64,000 bases of DNA, from the NCBI RefSeq assembly GCF_008933165.1, contig NZ_WBVQ01000001.1, positions 1,426,001-1,490,000 of the forward strand, in the 5' to 3' direction. Made by a program: the position numbers and the translations under genes. Below, one piece after another: positions 45,279 to 53,155 of the stretch. The first letter of the stretch is position 1; every line of letters begins with the position of its first letter. Below the pieces are notes generated by a model. It ran no database searches and had not been told where the DNA came from. It saw only the letters and a list, made by a program, of their open reading frames with translations. The DNA is from Phaeocystidibacter marisrubri (GTDB lineage Bacteria; Bacteroidota; Bacteroidia; Flavobacteriales; Schleiferiaceae).

Positions 45279-46246
45279 ATAAGACCACAGCTCTGAACGG
45301 ATTTGCGAAAGATATCCATCAGGGACTTACTTCTACTCCAAAGACACTTCCGTCTAAGTACTTCTATGATTCCGACGGCGATAAGCTGTTCCAGTCTATT
45401 ATGTCCATGCCCGAATACTACTTAACGGATTGTGAATTTGAAATTTTCAACCATCAAGCGAGTGCAATTTTAGATGCCATTGCTCCCCACAAAAGGCCCT
45501 TCAATTTGATTGAACTTGGAGCGGGAGATGGCAGTAAAACCAGGGTGTTGCTCGACCACTTTCAGAAAGCTGGAGTAGATTTCACCTATTGTCCGGTAGA
45601 CATCTCTCCAGACATCCTCAATGAACTCGAAGAGAAGCTAAGAGAAGAACTGCCCAACATCCAAGTTGAGTTACTTGCTGGCGATTATTTCGAACTCCTC
45701 AACAACAAAATTGGCAAGTTTGAAGGCAGAAATGTCTTCTTGTTTCTTGGAAGCACCATTGGAAATTACTCCTATAAAAAGTCCATAGAATTCCTTCAGA
45801 AGTTGCGAGCGGGAATGCGCGGAGAAGATCAACTTTTAATGGGGGCTGATTTAAAGAAAGATCCCTCAATTATTCTAAGTGCATATAATGACGCACACGG
45901 CATCACCAAAGAGTTTAACTTCAATCTACTCCGCAGAATTAATCGTGAACTAGACGCTGATTTCAACGAAGCGAACTGGATGCATTGGCCTACATACAAT
46001 CCCGAAACAGGTGAAGCTCGAAGCTATCTGGTCTCCCGTGTGAAGCAAACCGTTCACATGAAGGCCATAGATGAAGTGTATCACTTTAAGGCTTGGGAAG
46101 AAGTACACACGGAAATTTCCAGAAAGTTCGGATTAGACGACTTACAACAACTGGCCAATGAGACCGGATTTGAAGTGGTCGATCATTTCTTTGACTGTAA
46201 ACACTACTTTGTAGATACGCTCTGGAAGCCTACTAATCACTCCTAA
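45275..46246 (+). CDS. egtD: L-histidine N-alpha-methyltransferase
   Basis: 323 aa. It trimethylates histidine to hercynine with SAM, the first step of ergothioneine synthesis. The N-terminus TPKTLPSKYFYDSDGDKLFQ with ITxxPEYYLT-like MSMPEYYLTDCE is the family mark. The SAM site reads NLIELGAGDGSKTRVLLDHF, and FLGSTIGNY and MGADLKKDPSIILSAYND follow. The length is normal. It is translationally coupled to egtB. Confidence 0.95.
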   Translation: MNKTTALNGFAKDIHQGLTSTPKTLPSKYFYDSDGDKLFQSIMSMPEYYLTDCEFEIFNHQASAILDAIAPHKRPFNLIELGAGDGSKTRVLLDHFQKAGVDFTYCPVDISPDILNELEEKLREELPNIQVELLAGDYFELLNNKIGKFEGRNVFLFLGSTIGNYSYKKSIEFLQKLRAGMRGEDQLLMGADLKKDPSIILSAYNDAHGITKEFNFNLLRRINRELDADFNEANWMHWPTYNPETGEARSYLVSRVKQTVHMKAIDEVYHFKAWEEVHTEISRKFGLDDLQQLANETGFEVVDHFFDCKHYFVDTLWKPTNHS

Positions 46247-46256
46247 AACAAGAGTT

Positions 46257-46538
46257 ATGAAAGCAATTTGGAAGGGTACGGTACTCGCTGAAAGCGATGA
46301 TACCATCATCATTGAGAACAACCATTACTTCCCGCCTAATTCGATTAAGTCCGAACACTTCAAGTCGTCCGACACCCATTCTACTTGTCCGTGGAAAGGC
46401 ACAGCCAGCTACTACGATGTAGTGGTTGAAGGTGAAACCAACGCCGATGCTGCGTGGTATTACGATTCACCTAAAGACGCCGCCAAAGAGATCAAGGACT
46501 ATGTGGCCTTTTGGAAAGGCGTAGACGTTGTGGAATAA
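46257..46538 (+). CDS. DUF427 domain protein
   Basis: 93 aa, a single DUF427 domain: AIWKGTVLAESDDTIIIENN, HYFPPNSI, STCPWKGTASYYDVV and AAWYYDSPKDAA. It forms a small beta-tent-like fold of unknown function with one Cys in the conserved CPWKG motif. The gene starts 10 bp after egtD and closes the operon. DUF427 genes are often near redox enzymes, but no activity has been assigned that I know of. It ends 2 bp from the convergent TIGR01777 gene. Confidence 0.92.
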   Translation: MKAIWKGTVLAESDDTIIIENNHYFPPNSIKSEHFKSSDTHSTCPWKGTASYYDVVVEGETNADAAWYYDSPKDAAKEIKDYVAFWKGVDVVE

Positions 46539-46540
46539 GG

Positions 46541-47488
46541 CTACAATTGCCAATCGTACTTGGTTCGCATCTCTCCTGATTTATCTGGACGTTCTTCCAG
46601 TTCCTTCAACGCCGCTTCATACACGGGGTACCGGAACTCAAACTTTTCGTCGGCGAGTCGGCTGGAGCGTACATTTCTGCTCTTAAGCAATAACTCAGAT
46701 TCCGTTCGAAGGAAGAACGCACCGATTTCAATCATCCACTCGGGGAGATTGACAAGTGGATACGACGCTTGACGAGAAGCAGAATTCGACAAGAATTCAC
46801 GAATTGTGCAAGGTTCGGCTGCCAGATTGTACACCCCTTTACAGTCTTCTGTTTTAGCGAGATATACAAGCACACGCTTCAAGTCATATTCGTGAATCCA
46901 TGAAAACTTCACATTCCTGCTTCCAAATCCACGAATGCCGAAGCGAGCCAAGGTTCTAAATTGAGGATAAGCCCCTCCATCTCTTCCCAGTACTATGGAT
47001 GTTCGGAGGAGAACGCCTCTTGTTTCAGCTGGCAAGTGATCGACAAAGGTTCGTTCCCATTTGGCAGCGAGGTCTACAGAAAACCCACTGCCCAAGTCGC
47101 CATACTCATCCCAAGGCTCTCCCATGGAATCTGCGTAAATAGTAGCTGTGCTCATCTGAAGCCAGGTACGAGGAGGTTGAACACAATGCGTCATCGCTTT
47201 TCCAAGTGTTTGTGTGGGAATAAGGCGCGAATCGTACAGGCGCTCCTTTACACTTGGGGTATATCGAGCATCCACCGACTCACCCGCAAGGTTCAGCACA
47301 ACATCTGCTCCCTCTAGCACGGAGATAATCTCCTGGTGATCTGCACCTGACCATTTGTGGTAGGAAACGTTCTCGTAATCCTCGCTATTTGAACGTGAAA
47401 GAATAACCACTTGAAAGCCCAAGTGCGATAAGTAAGTGGACACCGCTTTACCTATGTATCCCGATCCACCGGCTATAATCCATTTCAT
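46541..47488 (-). CDS. TIGR01777-family NAD-dependent epimerase/dehydratase-like protein
   Basis: 315 aa from the ATG at 47488 (MKWIIAGGSGYIGKAV). A frame start at 47638 would overlap the neighbour by 139 bp and is rejected. The Rossmann motif is GGSGYIG. VLNLAGESVDARYT, MSTATIYADS, LLRTSIVLGRDGGAYP and FSWIHEYDLKRVLVYL are family marks, and a DUF1731-like C-terminal part (LPEWMIEIGAFFLRTESELL) follows. The substrate is unknown; YfcH is an E. coli relative. It lies 11 bp behind a small membrane protein gene and probably belongs to the GbsR-like regulator's transcript. Confidence 0.92.
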   Translation of the reverse strand: MKWIIAGGSGYIGKAVSTYLSHLGFQVVILSRSNSEDYENVSYHKWSGADHQEIISVLEGADVVLNLAGESVDARYTPSVKERLYDSRLIPTQTLGKAMTHCVQPPRTWLQMSTATIYADSMGEPWDEYGDLGSGFSVDLAAKWERTFVDHLPAETRGVLLRTSIVLGRDGGAYPQFRTLARFGIRGFGSRNVKFSWIHEYDLKRVLVYLAKTEDCKGVYNLAAEPCTIREFLSNSASRQASYPLVNLPEWMIEIGAFFLRTESELLLKSRNVRSSRLADEKFEFRYPVYEAALKELEERPDKSGEMRTKYDWQL

Positions 47489-47499
47489 ACGAGTAGGTT

Positions 47500-48108
47500 T
47501 TAAATTAGAGGAGAGTGATTCTTCATTCTTCGAAAAATGGATAGTTCCGAATTCTGTAAAATCAAGCTGAACATTCCTGCAAAAAATCCGATGAACGGTA
47601 AAATAAAGAAGGGATAAAAGAGCAAGTCTATCAACCAACGTTCATTGACCAACAAAGTAGTGACGAAGAGTGCCAACAGCGTGGAAGTATAGACGACCCA
47701 TGGGAGCCATTCCCCCCTATTTTGAATCAAACGAATCGCCAAAGGAAGCACCATTGTGATGATGTAGACCCAGAAGACGAAATTCATGACATCCATATCC
47801 ATTCGTCGGTTCATCCCATCAGATACAAAGAGATCCACAATTCTCCCAACTACATAATACATCCCTATGATTCCCAGAACATTTTCATAACGATCTCGCG
47901 TTTGTCCTATATCAACCTGATATACTACTCTTACCCACAAAGCATCGAGAACCTGCACATAGCCAAAGACCAATAAACAGGTGACAAAAACGTAGAAAGA
48001 AATGTAGCCAATACTGCTTCCAACTGCACTCACAATCATTCCTGCAATCAGTAGGTACTGAAAGAGAATGAGGGCACTTTTACGTTTGACTGAACTCACA
48101 GGATTCAT
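47500..48108 (-). CDS. Multi-pass membrane protein of unknown function
   Basis: 202 aa from the ATG at 48108 (MNPVSSVKRKSALILFQYLLIAG); an in-frame ATG at 48159 would precede the operator-like palindrome and is less likely. Six hydrophobic segments are visible (ALILFQYLLIAGMIVSAVG, YISFYVFVTCLLVFGYVQV, the IIGMYYVVGRIVDLFV region, MNFVFWVYIITMVLPLAI, WVVYTSTLLALFVTTLL and LLFYPFFILPFIGFFAGMF). I know no family for it. It lies between the GbsR-like regulator and TIGR01777 genes, with an 18-bp palindrome directly upstream of its start. Confidence 0.75.
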   Translation of the reverse strand: MNPVSSVKRKSALILFQYLLIAGMIVSAVGSSIGYISFYVFVTCLLVFGYVQVLDALWVRVVYQVDIGQTRDRYENVLGIIGMYYVVGRIVDLFVSDGMNRRMDMDVMNFVFWVYIITMVLPLAIRLIQNRGEWLPWVVYTSTLLALFVTTLLVNERWLIDLLFYPFFILPFIGFFAGMFSLILQNSELSIFRRMKNHSPLI

Positions 48109-48111
48109 AAC

Positions 48112-48129
48112 TTTCAATATTTTTTGAAA
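48112..48129. promoter_or_regulatory. Operator palindrome upstream of the membrane protein gene
   Basis: TTTCAATATTTTTTGAAA, a dyad with TTTCA and TGAAA arms. It differs by one base from the site at 48692-48709 and lies 3 bp upstream of the membrane-protein ATG. Confidence 0.65.
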
Positions 48130-48162
48130 CTTTGAACTCAAAAAAGAGGAGTGAAGCACTCC

Positions 48163-48663
48163 TTAAACTCTCAACTTGCGAATGGCCTTGACTAGGAAAT
48201 TATCGGCTGCGGAGGTTAGCATTCCCAGAACTTGAACCGCTTCACTCGTCACTTTGTCGATATCCGTAATGACCTTTTTAAACTCCGTCACTTCTGGCGT
48301 ATCACCTTCCACTCCTTTCAGCAACATCAACTGGTCTTTCACCGTATCCAATTCTCTTCGTTTGCGTTCATCGGCGATGCGCTTCGCCACAATCCACAAA
48401 TCTTTCTCTGCTCGGAAATAGTCCTTTCTATCTCCTTTCAAGATATCTCTGTACACGAGGCCCCAGTCCACCAATCCCCGAAGGTTCATATTGGCATTCC
48501 CTCTTGAAATTCCTAGCTCTTCCATTACCTCATCGGTAGAGAGCGGACTTGGACTGATCAACAAAAGCGCATGAACTTGCGCCATAGTGCGGTTAATGCC
48601 CCACTGCGACCCTAAAGTTCCCCAGGTCTGAATAAATCTTTCTTTGGCTTGCTGAAATTCCAT
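48163..48663 (-). CDS. GbsR/MarR-family transcriptional regulator
   Basis: 166 aa. The winged helix covers residues 25-80: HALLLISPSPLSTDEVMEEL, GISRGNANMNLRGLVDWGLV, with the GDRKDYF wing. The C-terminal helical region (VKDQLMLLKGVEG to LVKAIRKLRV) is the dimer interface. GbsR proteins repress choline/glycine-betaine genes in some Firmicutes; in Bacteroidota their role is wider and mostly unknown. Its own promoter region and the next gene carry the same TTTCA-N8-TGAAA palindrome, so autoregulation and control of the membrane-protein/TIGR01777 genes are likely. Confidence 0.9.
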   Translation of the reverse strand: MEFQQAKERFIQTWGTLGSQWGINRTMAQVHALLLISPSPLSTDEVMEELGISRGNANMNLRGLVDWGLVYRDILKGDRKDYFRAEKDLWIVAKRIADERKRRELDTVKDQLMLLKGVEGDTPEVTEFKKVITDIDKVTSEAVQVLGMLTSAADNFLVKAIRKLRV

Positions 48664-48691
48664 GACACAAAGATAAAAGTGTTTTTCTAAT

Positions 48692-48709
48692 TTTCAATAT
48701 TTTCTGAAA
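48692..48709. promoter_or_regulatory. Operator palindrome upstream of the GbsR-like gene
   Basis: TTTCAATATTTTCTGAAA, 28 bp upstream of the regulator's ATG. It is the twin of the site at 48112-48129 (17 of 18 bases shared). Confidence 0.65.
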
Positions 48710-48757
48710 ATAAAATCATTAAGAATCTAAATACTATGTCATGCGCATCGGTTTTTG

Positions 48758-48765
48758 TACCTTCA
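48758..48765 (+). promoter_or_regulatory. -7-like box before the 67-aa gene
   Basis: TACCTTCA, close to TAnnTTTG, 10 bp before the ATG at 48776. Confidence 0.45.
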
Positions 48766-48775
48766 AAAGAAAACC

Positions 48776-48979
48776 ATGAAGCGCATTACACAGATACTCC
48801 AAGAGATCAACTCCATCACACTAGAAATCGAAGAAAAGTATCCGGAGCTTTATCAATTCTTAGACGAAAACCCCATCACCCTGAGCAATGATAAGGCAGT
48901 AGACATAGAGATGTTTACAGATTATCGCAATACGCTAAAAGAGCAGTTGGAGATGTACAAGGCTTCGCACAAAGAATAA
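48776..48979 (+). CDS. Small protein of unknown function
   Basis: 67 aa from the ATG at 48776 (MKRITQILQEINSITLEIEE). A frame start at 48755 lies before the likely promoter box. The sequence is acidic and helical (YPELYQFLDENPITLSND, FTDYRNTLKEQLEMYKAS). No signal peptide. Similar short proteins occur widely in Flavobacteriales, as far as I recall, without a known role. It is divergent from the GbsR-like gene with 110 bp between. Confidence 0.65.
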   Translation: MKRITQILQEINSITLEIEEKYPELYQFLDENPITLSNDKAVDIEMFTDYRNTLKEQLEMYKASHKE

Positions 48980-49193
48980 ACCTTAGACTAGAATCATCTT
49001 AATGAATTCACTATTTGTTCAAGATATTAAATTGCTAAAGAGCAGTTCTTGACTAACTTTTTCAACGAATCTCGTAGTAGAAGCTGAACAACTTGTGCTG
49101 TAAGACTACTCGACCTCATGGAGCACTTTTGAGGACGATCTGATGTCGAAACTTTATCAATTTGGAAGATCCGAGAATGGAATAGGTGGAAAC

Positions 49194-49219
49194 AAAAAAA
49201 GGGAAGCATTTTGCTTCCC
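49194..49219 (-). terminator. Terminator of tRNA-Asp copy 2 (left copy)
   Basis: The stem GGGAAGCA/TGCTTCCC is followed on the minus strand by seven T. The same stem stands behind the other tRNA-Asp gene. Confidence 0.88.
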
Positions 49220-49225
49220 TTTTTG

Positions 49226-49299
49226 CGGTGCGGACGGGACTCGAACCCGCGACCCCCGGCGTGACAGGCCGATATTCTAACCAACTGAACTACCGCACC
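49226..49299 (-). tRNA. tRNA-Asp (anticodon GTC), left copy
   Basis: On the minus strand the acceptor stem GGTGCGG pairs with CCGCACC, with discriminator G. The anticodon loop CTGTCAC carries GTC, and the T-loop is GGTTCGAGTCC. CCA is not encoded. A promoter box TATATTTG is at 49339-49346. Confidence 0.97.
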
Positions 49300-49441
49300 A
49301 GTGTTGTAATTCACTCGCTACTTGCGCAACGAGGGGGGCAAATATACGATTGCATTTGAACTCTCCAAGTGATTTGTGAAAAAAGAGAGCGTTTCTACTT
49401 CCCTTTCCATTCTCTAGTCCAGATTCTCTCTTTTGAAAAAG

Positions 49442-49467
49442 AAAAAAGGGAAGCAAAATGCTTCCCT
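49442..49467 (-). terminator. Terminator of tRNA-Asp, right copy
   Basis: The stem GGGAAGCA/TGCTTCCC with an AAA loop is followed on the minus strand by six T. Confidence 0.88.
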
Positions 49468-49472
49468 TTTAG

Positions 49473-49546
49473 CGGTGCGGACGGGACTCGAACCCGCGAC
49501 CCCCGGCGTGACAGGCCGATATTCTAACCAACTGAACTACCGCACC
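49473..49546 (-). tRNA. tRNA-Asp (anticodon GTC), right copy
   Basis: Identical in sequence to the left copy: GGTGCGG/CCGCACC acceptor, discriminator G, anticodon loop CTGTCAC, T-loop GGTTCGAGTCC. Promoter box TATATTTG at 49583-49590. Each copy has its own promoter and terminator, so the duplication included the control signals (spacing 247 bp). Confidence 0.97.
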
Positions 49547-49673
49547 AATTAGGATCTGTGATTACATTGCTGTAATGCGGGGCAAATATACAACGGTTTT
49601 CATTCGTGTCAAGTGTCAGACAATAAAAAATTGAAATTTCTTTAAGCCGCGCCAATAGGGGCTTCCAGCGATT

Positions 49674-50606
49674 TCAATACAACTTTCTGCGCTTCAATAA
49701 GTAAGGAAGCAAAACCGCATTGTATCCTTCTCGAATATTTGCCTCTACCCAATCGATTTTAAAGAGCCCACATTGGGTCTTTATTTCCTGTATAAGGGCA
49801 CTTCGCTTTTCCACATAGGTTTCTCGAATGGACTCAGGATGTAGCTTGACTTCCTCCCCTGTTTCCAAATCGACGAACTTGTACGGCTTGTTTCCGAAGC
49901 TAAATTCACGTTCTAACACGCCGTCTTCTACGTGAAGTAGTATCACTTCGTGCTTGTTGTATCTCAAATGTTGTAGGGCTTCCATTAGCTCGTCGCCTTC
50001 ACTGCTTGCGCGCTCTAAAAAGTCAGAGAAGATAATCACTAACGATCTTCGATGAAGTCGCTCTGCCAATAAATGGAGCTGCGGTGCCAATGCTGTACTC
50101 TTCTTCTCGTTTCCACCTCGCAGCACTCCCGCCAATTGTGTGAGCAGCATGTGGTGATGCGCTCTATTGGTCTTGGCTTGTGTATGAATCTCTATCTCGT
50201 CATTTATGGTGGTGAGACCAACGGCATCTCTCTGCCGTCTTAATAAATTCATCAGTGCGGCAGCACCGTATACCGAAAAGGCCATCTTGTTGGGATCTTT
50301 GAACCCCATTGCGCCCTCTTCTGGAAAGAACATAGATCCGGAAGTATCCAGTACAATCTGACAACGCAAATTGGTTTCTTCCTCGTAGCGCTTCACGAAC
50401 ATTTTATCCGTTCGTGCAAAGAGTTTCCAATCGATGTGACGGGTAGATTCGCCGGTATTGTAAAGGCGATGCTCGGCAAATTCAACAGAGAAACCATGAT
50501 AGGGACTCTGATGAAGTCCTGTGATAAACCCCTCCACCACTTGTCGAGCCAAGAAGTCGAGTCGTTCAAAGTCGCGTATACTATGTAAGTCTACATGTTC
50601 AGCCAT
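49674..50606 (-). CDS. DUF58 domain protein (VWA-like fold)
   Basis: 310 aa. The DUF58 block is GESTRHIDWKLFARTDKMFV near residues 53-72, followed by a von Willebrand A-like fold with the metal-site motif LDTSGSMFF and, later, IIFSDFLER. DUF58 proteins normally sit in moxR operons (MoxR ATPase, DUF58, VWA/TPR proteins) that assist folding or metal insertion of envelope enzymes. Here the neighbour is an FtsX-type permease 26 bp upstream on the same strand, and no moxR gene is in view, which is unusual. Confidence 0.9.
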   Translation of the reverse strand: MAEHVDLHSIRDFERLDFLARQVVEGFITGLHQSPYHGFSVEFAEHRLYNTGESTRHIDWKLFARTDKMFVKRYEEETNLRCQIVLDTSGSMFFPEEGAMGFKDPNKMAFSVYGAAALMNLLRRQRDAVGLTTINDEIEIHTQAKTNRAHHHMLLTQLAGVLRGGNEKKSTALAPQLHLLAERLHRRSLVIIFSDFLERASSEGDELMEALQHLRYNKHEVILLHVEDGVLEREFSFGNKPYKFVDLETGEEVKLHPESIRETYVEKRSALIQEIKTQCGLFKIDWVEANIREGYNAVLLPYLLKRRKLY

Positions 50607-50632
50607 TCCTGAAATGTCGCAATTCTATTTTC

Positions 50633-51865
50633 TTAATCAAACCGAAGGGCCTTGGCCGGACGAATTCTCATTACCATGTAACTCGGTGCCAACATGGCTA
50701 AAAGGCAAACGACAAACGTTCCTAAATTCAACAGAAGTATGTATCCCCAATCCAAGAGTACAGGAGCTACATTGACGTAGTATGTCGCCGGATCAAGTTC
50801 TACAAACCCCCAATATTGTTGAGCTAGGCAGATGCCGATGCCTATCACATTTCCCAAAAAGAGTCCGCGTAAAATCAAGTACATGCTCTGAAACAAGAAA
50901 ATTCTGCGGATGTCTCTATCGTTTCCACCAATCGATTTGAGAATTCCAATGGTGCGAACTCGCTCTAGAATGAGAATGAGTAAAGCACTAATCATATTGA
51001 TGCTGGCCACCACGAGCATAATTCCGATAATCAAGTATATGTTGATATCGAACAATGCCAACCACTGGAACATCTGTGAATTTTCACGCCTTACCGAGGT
51101 TGCATCCATATTGAATGGAATGCTTTGATGCAGCTGTGCCGTTCGTTCATCCAGTTGGTCGAAGTCATCTATAAAAACTTCAAACCTTCCCGCTTCATCG
51201 TCTTTCCAATCATTCAAACCCCGAATTAAATCCAGATCTGAAATAACATAGAGTCGATCGAATTCTTCCAACCCAGTATTGTAAATACCTGAGACAATAA
51301 GATATCGAGTAAGTGGAGGTTTAGGAGCTTCGCGAATGAAGTAAACTTCAACCTCGTCTCCAGTTTGAATTTTTAGACGATTCGCTGTAGATCTTGAAAT
51401 CAAAATAGAATCACTTTCGTGGAAGTCGCGATAAGACGGAATGACGCCCTCTTCAAGAGCATCCCGAAAGAAATCCCAGTTGTATTCAGGCCCTACTCCT
51501 TTCAGAGCTACCCCCTCAAAATCATCATCAGCTACTAAAATTCCCGCTTTCTGGGCGGTTCGTTGAATATGAGTAAATCCAGATAATTCCGTGATATCGG
51601 GATAAAATTCGATGTGAGTGTTGATGGGCTTGTCTTCGTAAGATAAATTCGCATCATAGGGTTGTATCTGAATATGTCCAGAGAAGCCTATAATTTTATC
51701 TTTGATTCGTTCTTGAAGACCGATACCCGTTGCAACGGCCAAAATCATCAATACCATTCCCAAGGCAATTGCCGTTATGGATACCGTGATCACCGGCCCA
51801 GTAACAGCTTTACCGGCTTTTTCTGAACGAACCAATCTTTTGGCAACAAACCACTCCCAGCGCAT
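50633..51865 (-). CDS. FtsX/LolE-type ABC transporter permease
   Basis: 410 aa from the ATG at 51865 (MRWEWFVAKRLVRSEKAGKA). A frame start at 52060 lies inside the divergent NamZ gene and is rejected. The first membrane helix (ITAIALGMVLMILAVATGIG) is followed by a large periplasmic MacB/LolE-like domain (45-265), then three helices ending with the FtsX block (LERVRTIGILKSIGGNDRDI). This is the layout of LolC/LolE, the lipoprotein-sorting permease. No ATPase gene is adjacent. It is divergent from namZ with only 31 bp between starts. Confidence 0.9.
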   Translation of the reverse strand: MRWEWFVAKRLVRSEKAGKAVTGPVITVSITAIALGMVLMILAVATGIGLQERIKDKIIGFSGHIQIQPYDANLSYEDKPINTHIEFYPDITELSGFTHIQRTAQKAGILVADDDFEGVALKGVGPEYNWDFFRDALEEGVIPSYRDFHESDSILISRSTANRLKIQTGDEVEVYFIREAPKPPLTRYLIVSGIYNTGLEEFDRLYVISDLDLIRGLNDWKDDEAGRFEVFIDDFDQLDERTAQLHQSIPFNMDATSVRRENSQMFQWLALFDINIYLIIGIMLVVASINMISALLILILERVRTIGILKSIGGNDRDIRRIFLFQSMYLILRGLFLGNVIGIGICLAQQYWGFVELDPATYYVNVAPVLLDWGYILLLNLGTFVVCLLAMLAPSYMVMRIRPAKALRFD

Positions 51866-51896
51866 GAATCTAAATTTCGACGCTAAAGATATACAA

Positions 51897-53060
51897 ATGC
51901 GAACCCTAGCTACCATCGTTTTTACTACGATCTTCTGTTTTCTTGGATTTGCACAGCAAGAACCTACACCGGCGGCCGACATCCCCGGGGCTTGGTTGGG
52001 ACAAGTGCGGAATAAAACGGTAGCGGTTGTTGCTAACCCTACTTCTATGTCTAAGGACATGCATTTGGTAGACCGATTGGTGGCTAATGGCGTTACCGTA
52101 AAACGCGTCTTTGCGCCAGAGCACGGGTTTCGTGGCGATCATGCTGCGGGTGAACACGTGAGTAGTGATGTGGATAGCAAAACAGGGATTCCCATCGTAA
52201 GTCTATATGGAAATCACAAGAAACCTACTCTGGAAGAGGTGGTAGATGTAGACCTTGTCATTTTTGACATTCAAGATGTGGGCGTTCGTTTCTATACCTA
52301 CATTTCTACCATGACTTACGTGATGGAAGCCTGTGCCGAAGCAGGGGTCACCTTTTTGGTTCTCGACCGCCCCAATCCCAATGGAAACTTCGTTGACGGC
52401 CCTGTGCTAAAAAGTGAATTTTCCAGTTTTGTAGGTCTACACCCTGTTCCCATTGCTCATGGAATGACTGTTGGCGAGTACGCTAAAATGGTGAAAGGAG
52501 AAGGCTGGATTGAAAATGCGGAGAAGCTTTCCCTGCTCGTTTCCCCTTGTTTGTTTTACGAGCACGACGACACCTATTCTCTACCCATTACCCCTTCTCC
52601 AAACTTGCCAAACGATGCAAGCATTGCACTTTACCCAAGCCTCTGTTTGTTTGAAGGGACACCCGTAAGCATTGGAAGAGGAACCGACGAGCCATTCCAA
52701 TGGATTGGAGCACCTTGGTTTCCTGATCAAAGTGAATCATTCACCCCTAAATCTGTTCCTGCGGCACCTCATCCCAAATTTGAGAATGAAGTCTGCTACG
52801 GTGTGAACGTACAATCTTTCGGTTCCAATTACCTGCGCAGTCATGGTGGCATCTATCTTTTTTGGTTGATTGAAGCCTATAACAACTACGATCAAAGTGA
52901 AGGGCCCTTCTTTACGCCATTCTTCAGTAAATTAGCAGGAACGGATGAACTCCAAAAGCAAATTGAAGCGGGAATGACAGAAGAACAAATACGCGCCTCT
53001 TGGCAACCTGATCTCGATGCCTTCAGAGCGATTCGTTCCAAGTATCTTTTATACAATTAA
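51897..53060 (+). CDS. namZ: DUF1343 exo-beta-N-acetylmuramidase (NamZ family)
   Basis: 387 aa from the ATG at 51897 (MRTLATIVFTTIFCFLGFAQ, signal peptide). A frame start at 51777 would overlap the divergent permease gene. DUF1343 marks are VAVVANPTSMSKD, RVFAPEHGFRGDHAAGE, IVSLYGNHKKPT, DIQDVGVRFYTYISTM, VLDRPNPNG and SLCLFEGTPVSIGRGTD. NamZ from Tannerella and Bacillus releases N-acetylmuramic acid from the ends of peptidoglycan fragments, so a cell-wall recycling role in the periplasm is likely. The gene probably has a promoter inside the 31-bp gap and the 5' end of the permease gene. Confidence 0.92.
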   Translation: MRTLATIVFTTIFCFLGFAQQEPTPAADIPGAWLGQVRNKTVAVVANPTSMSKDMHLVDRLVANGVTVKRVFAPEHGFRGDHAAGEHVSSDVDSKTGIPIVSLYGNHKKPTLEEVVDVDLVIFDIQDVGVRFYTYISTMTYVMEACAEAGVTFLVLDRPNPNGNFVDGPVLKSEFSSFVGLHPVPIAHGMTVGEYAKMVKGEGWIENAEKLSLLVSPCLFYEHDDTYSLPITPSPNLPNDASIALYPSLCLFEGTPVSIGRGTDEPFQWIGAPWFPDQSESFTPKSVPAAPHPKFENEVCYGVNVQSFGSNYLRSHGGIYLFWLIEAYNNYDQSEGPFFTPFFSKLAGTDELQKQIEAGMTEEQIRASWQPDLDAFRAIRSKYLLYN

Positions 53061-53126
53061 ACCCGCCGCTCTTTTGGTATTGAGCACTCTCACTCAATGA
53101 GGCAACCGCAGGGGTATGCATGTGCG

Positions 53127-53134
53127 TACTTTTG
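53127..53134 (+). promoter_or_regulatory. -7 box of the first T9SS-type paralog
   Basis: TACTTTTG, a full TAnnTTTG match. It lies downstream of an in-frame ATG at 53120 and so supports the GTG start at 53156. Confidence 0.6.
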
Positions 53135-53155
53135 AATAGAACAAGAACTCAAATC

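Noticed and set aside
49027-49314. 95-codon frame over tRNA-Asp
   Set aside because: It covers the complete tRNA and terminator (HAGGRGFESRPH is translated tRNA), so it is not a gene.
51866-52060. Extended N-terminus for the FtsX-type permease
   Set aside because: It would overlap the divergent namZ gene by 164 bp, and the first helix begins normally after MRWEWFVAKRL.
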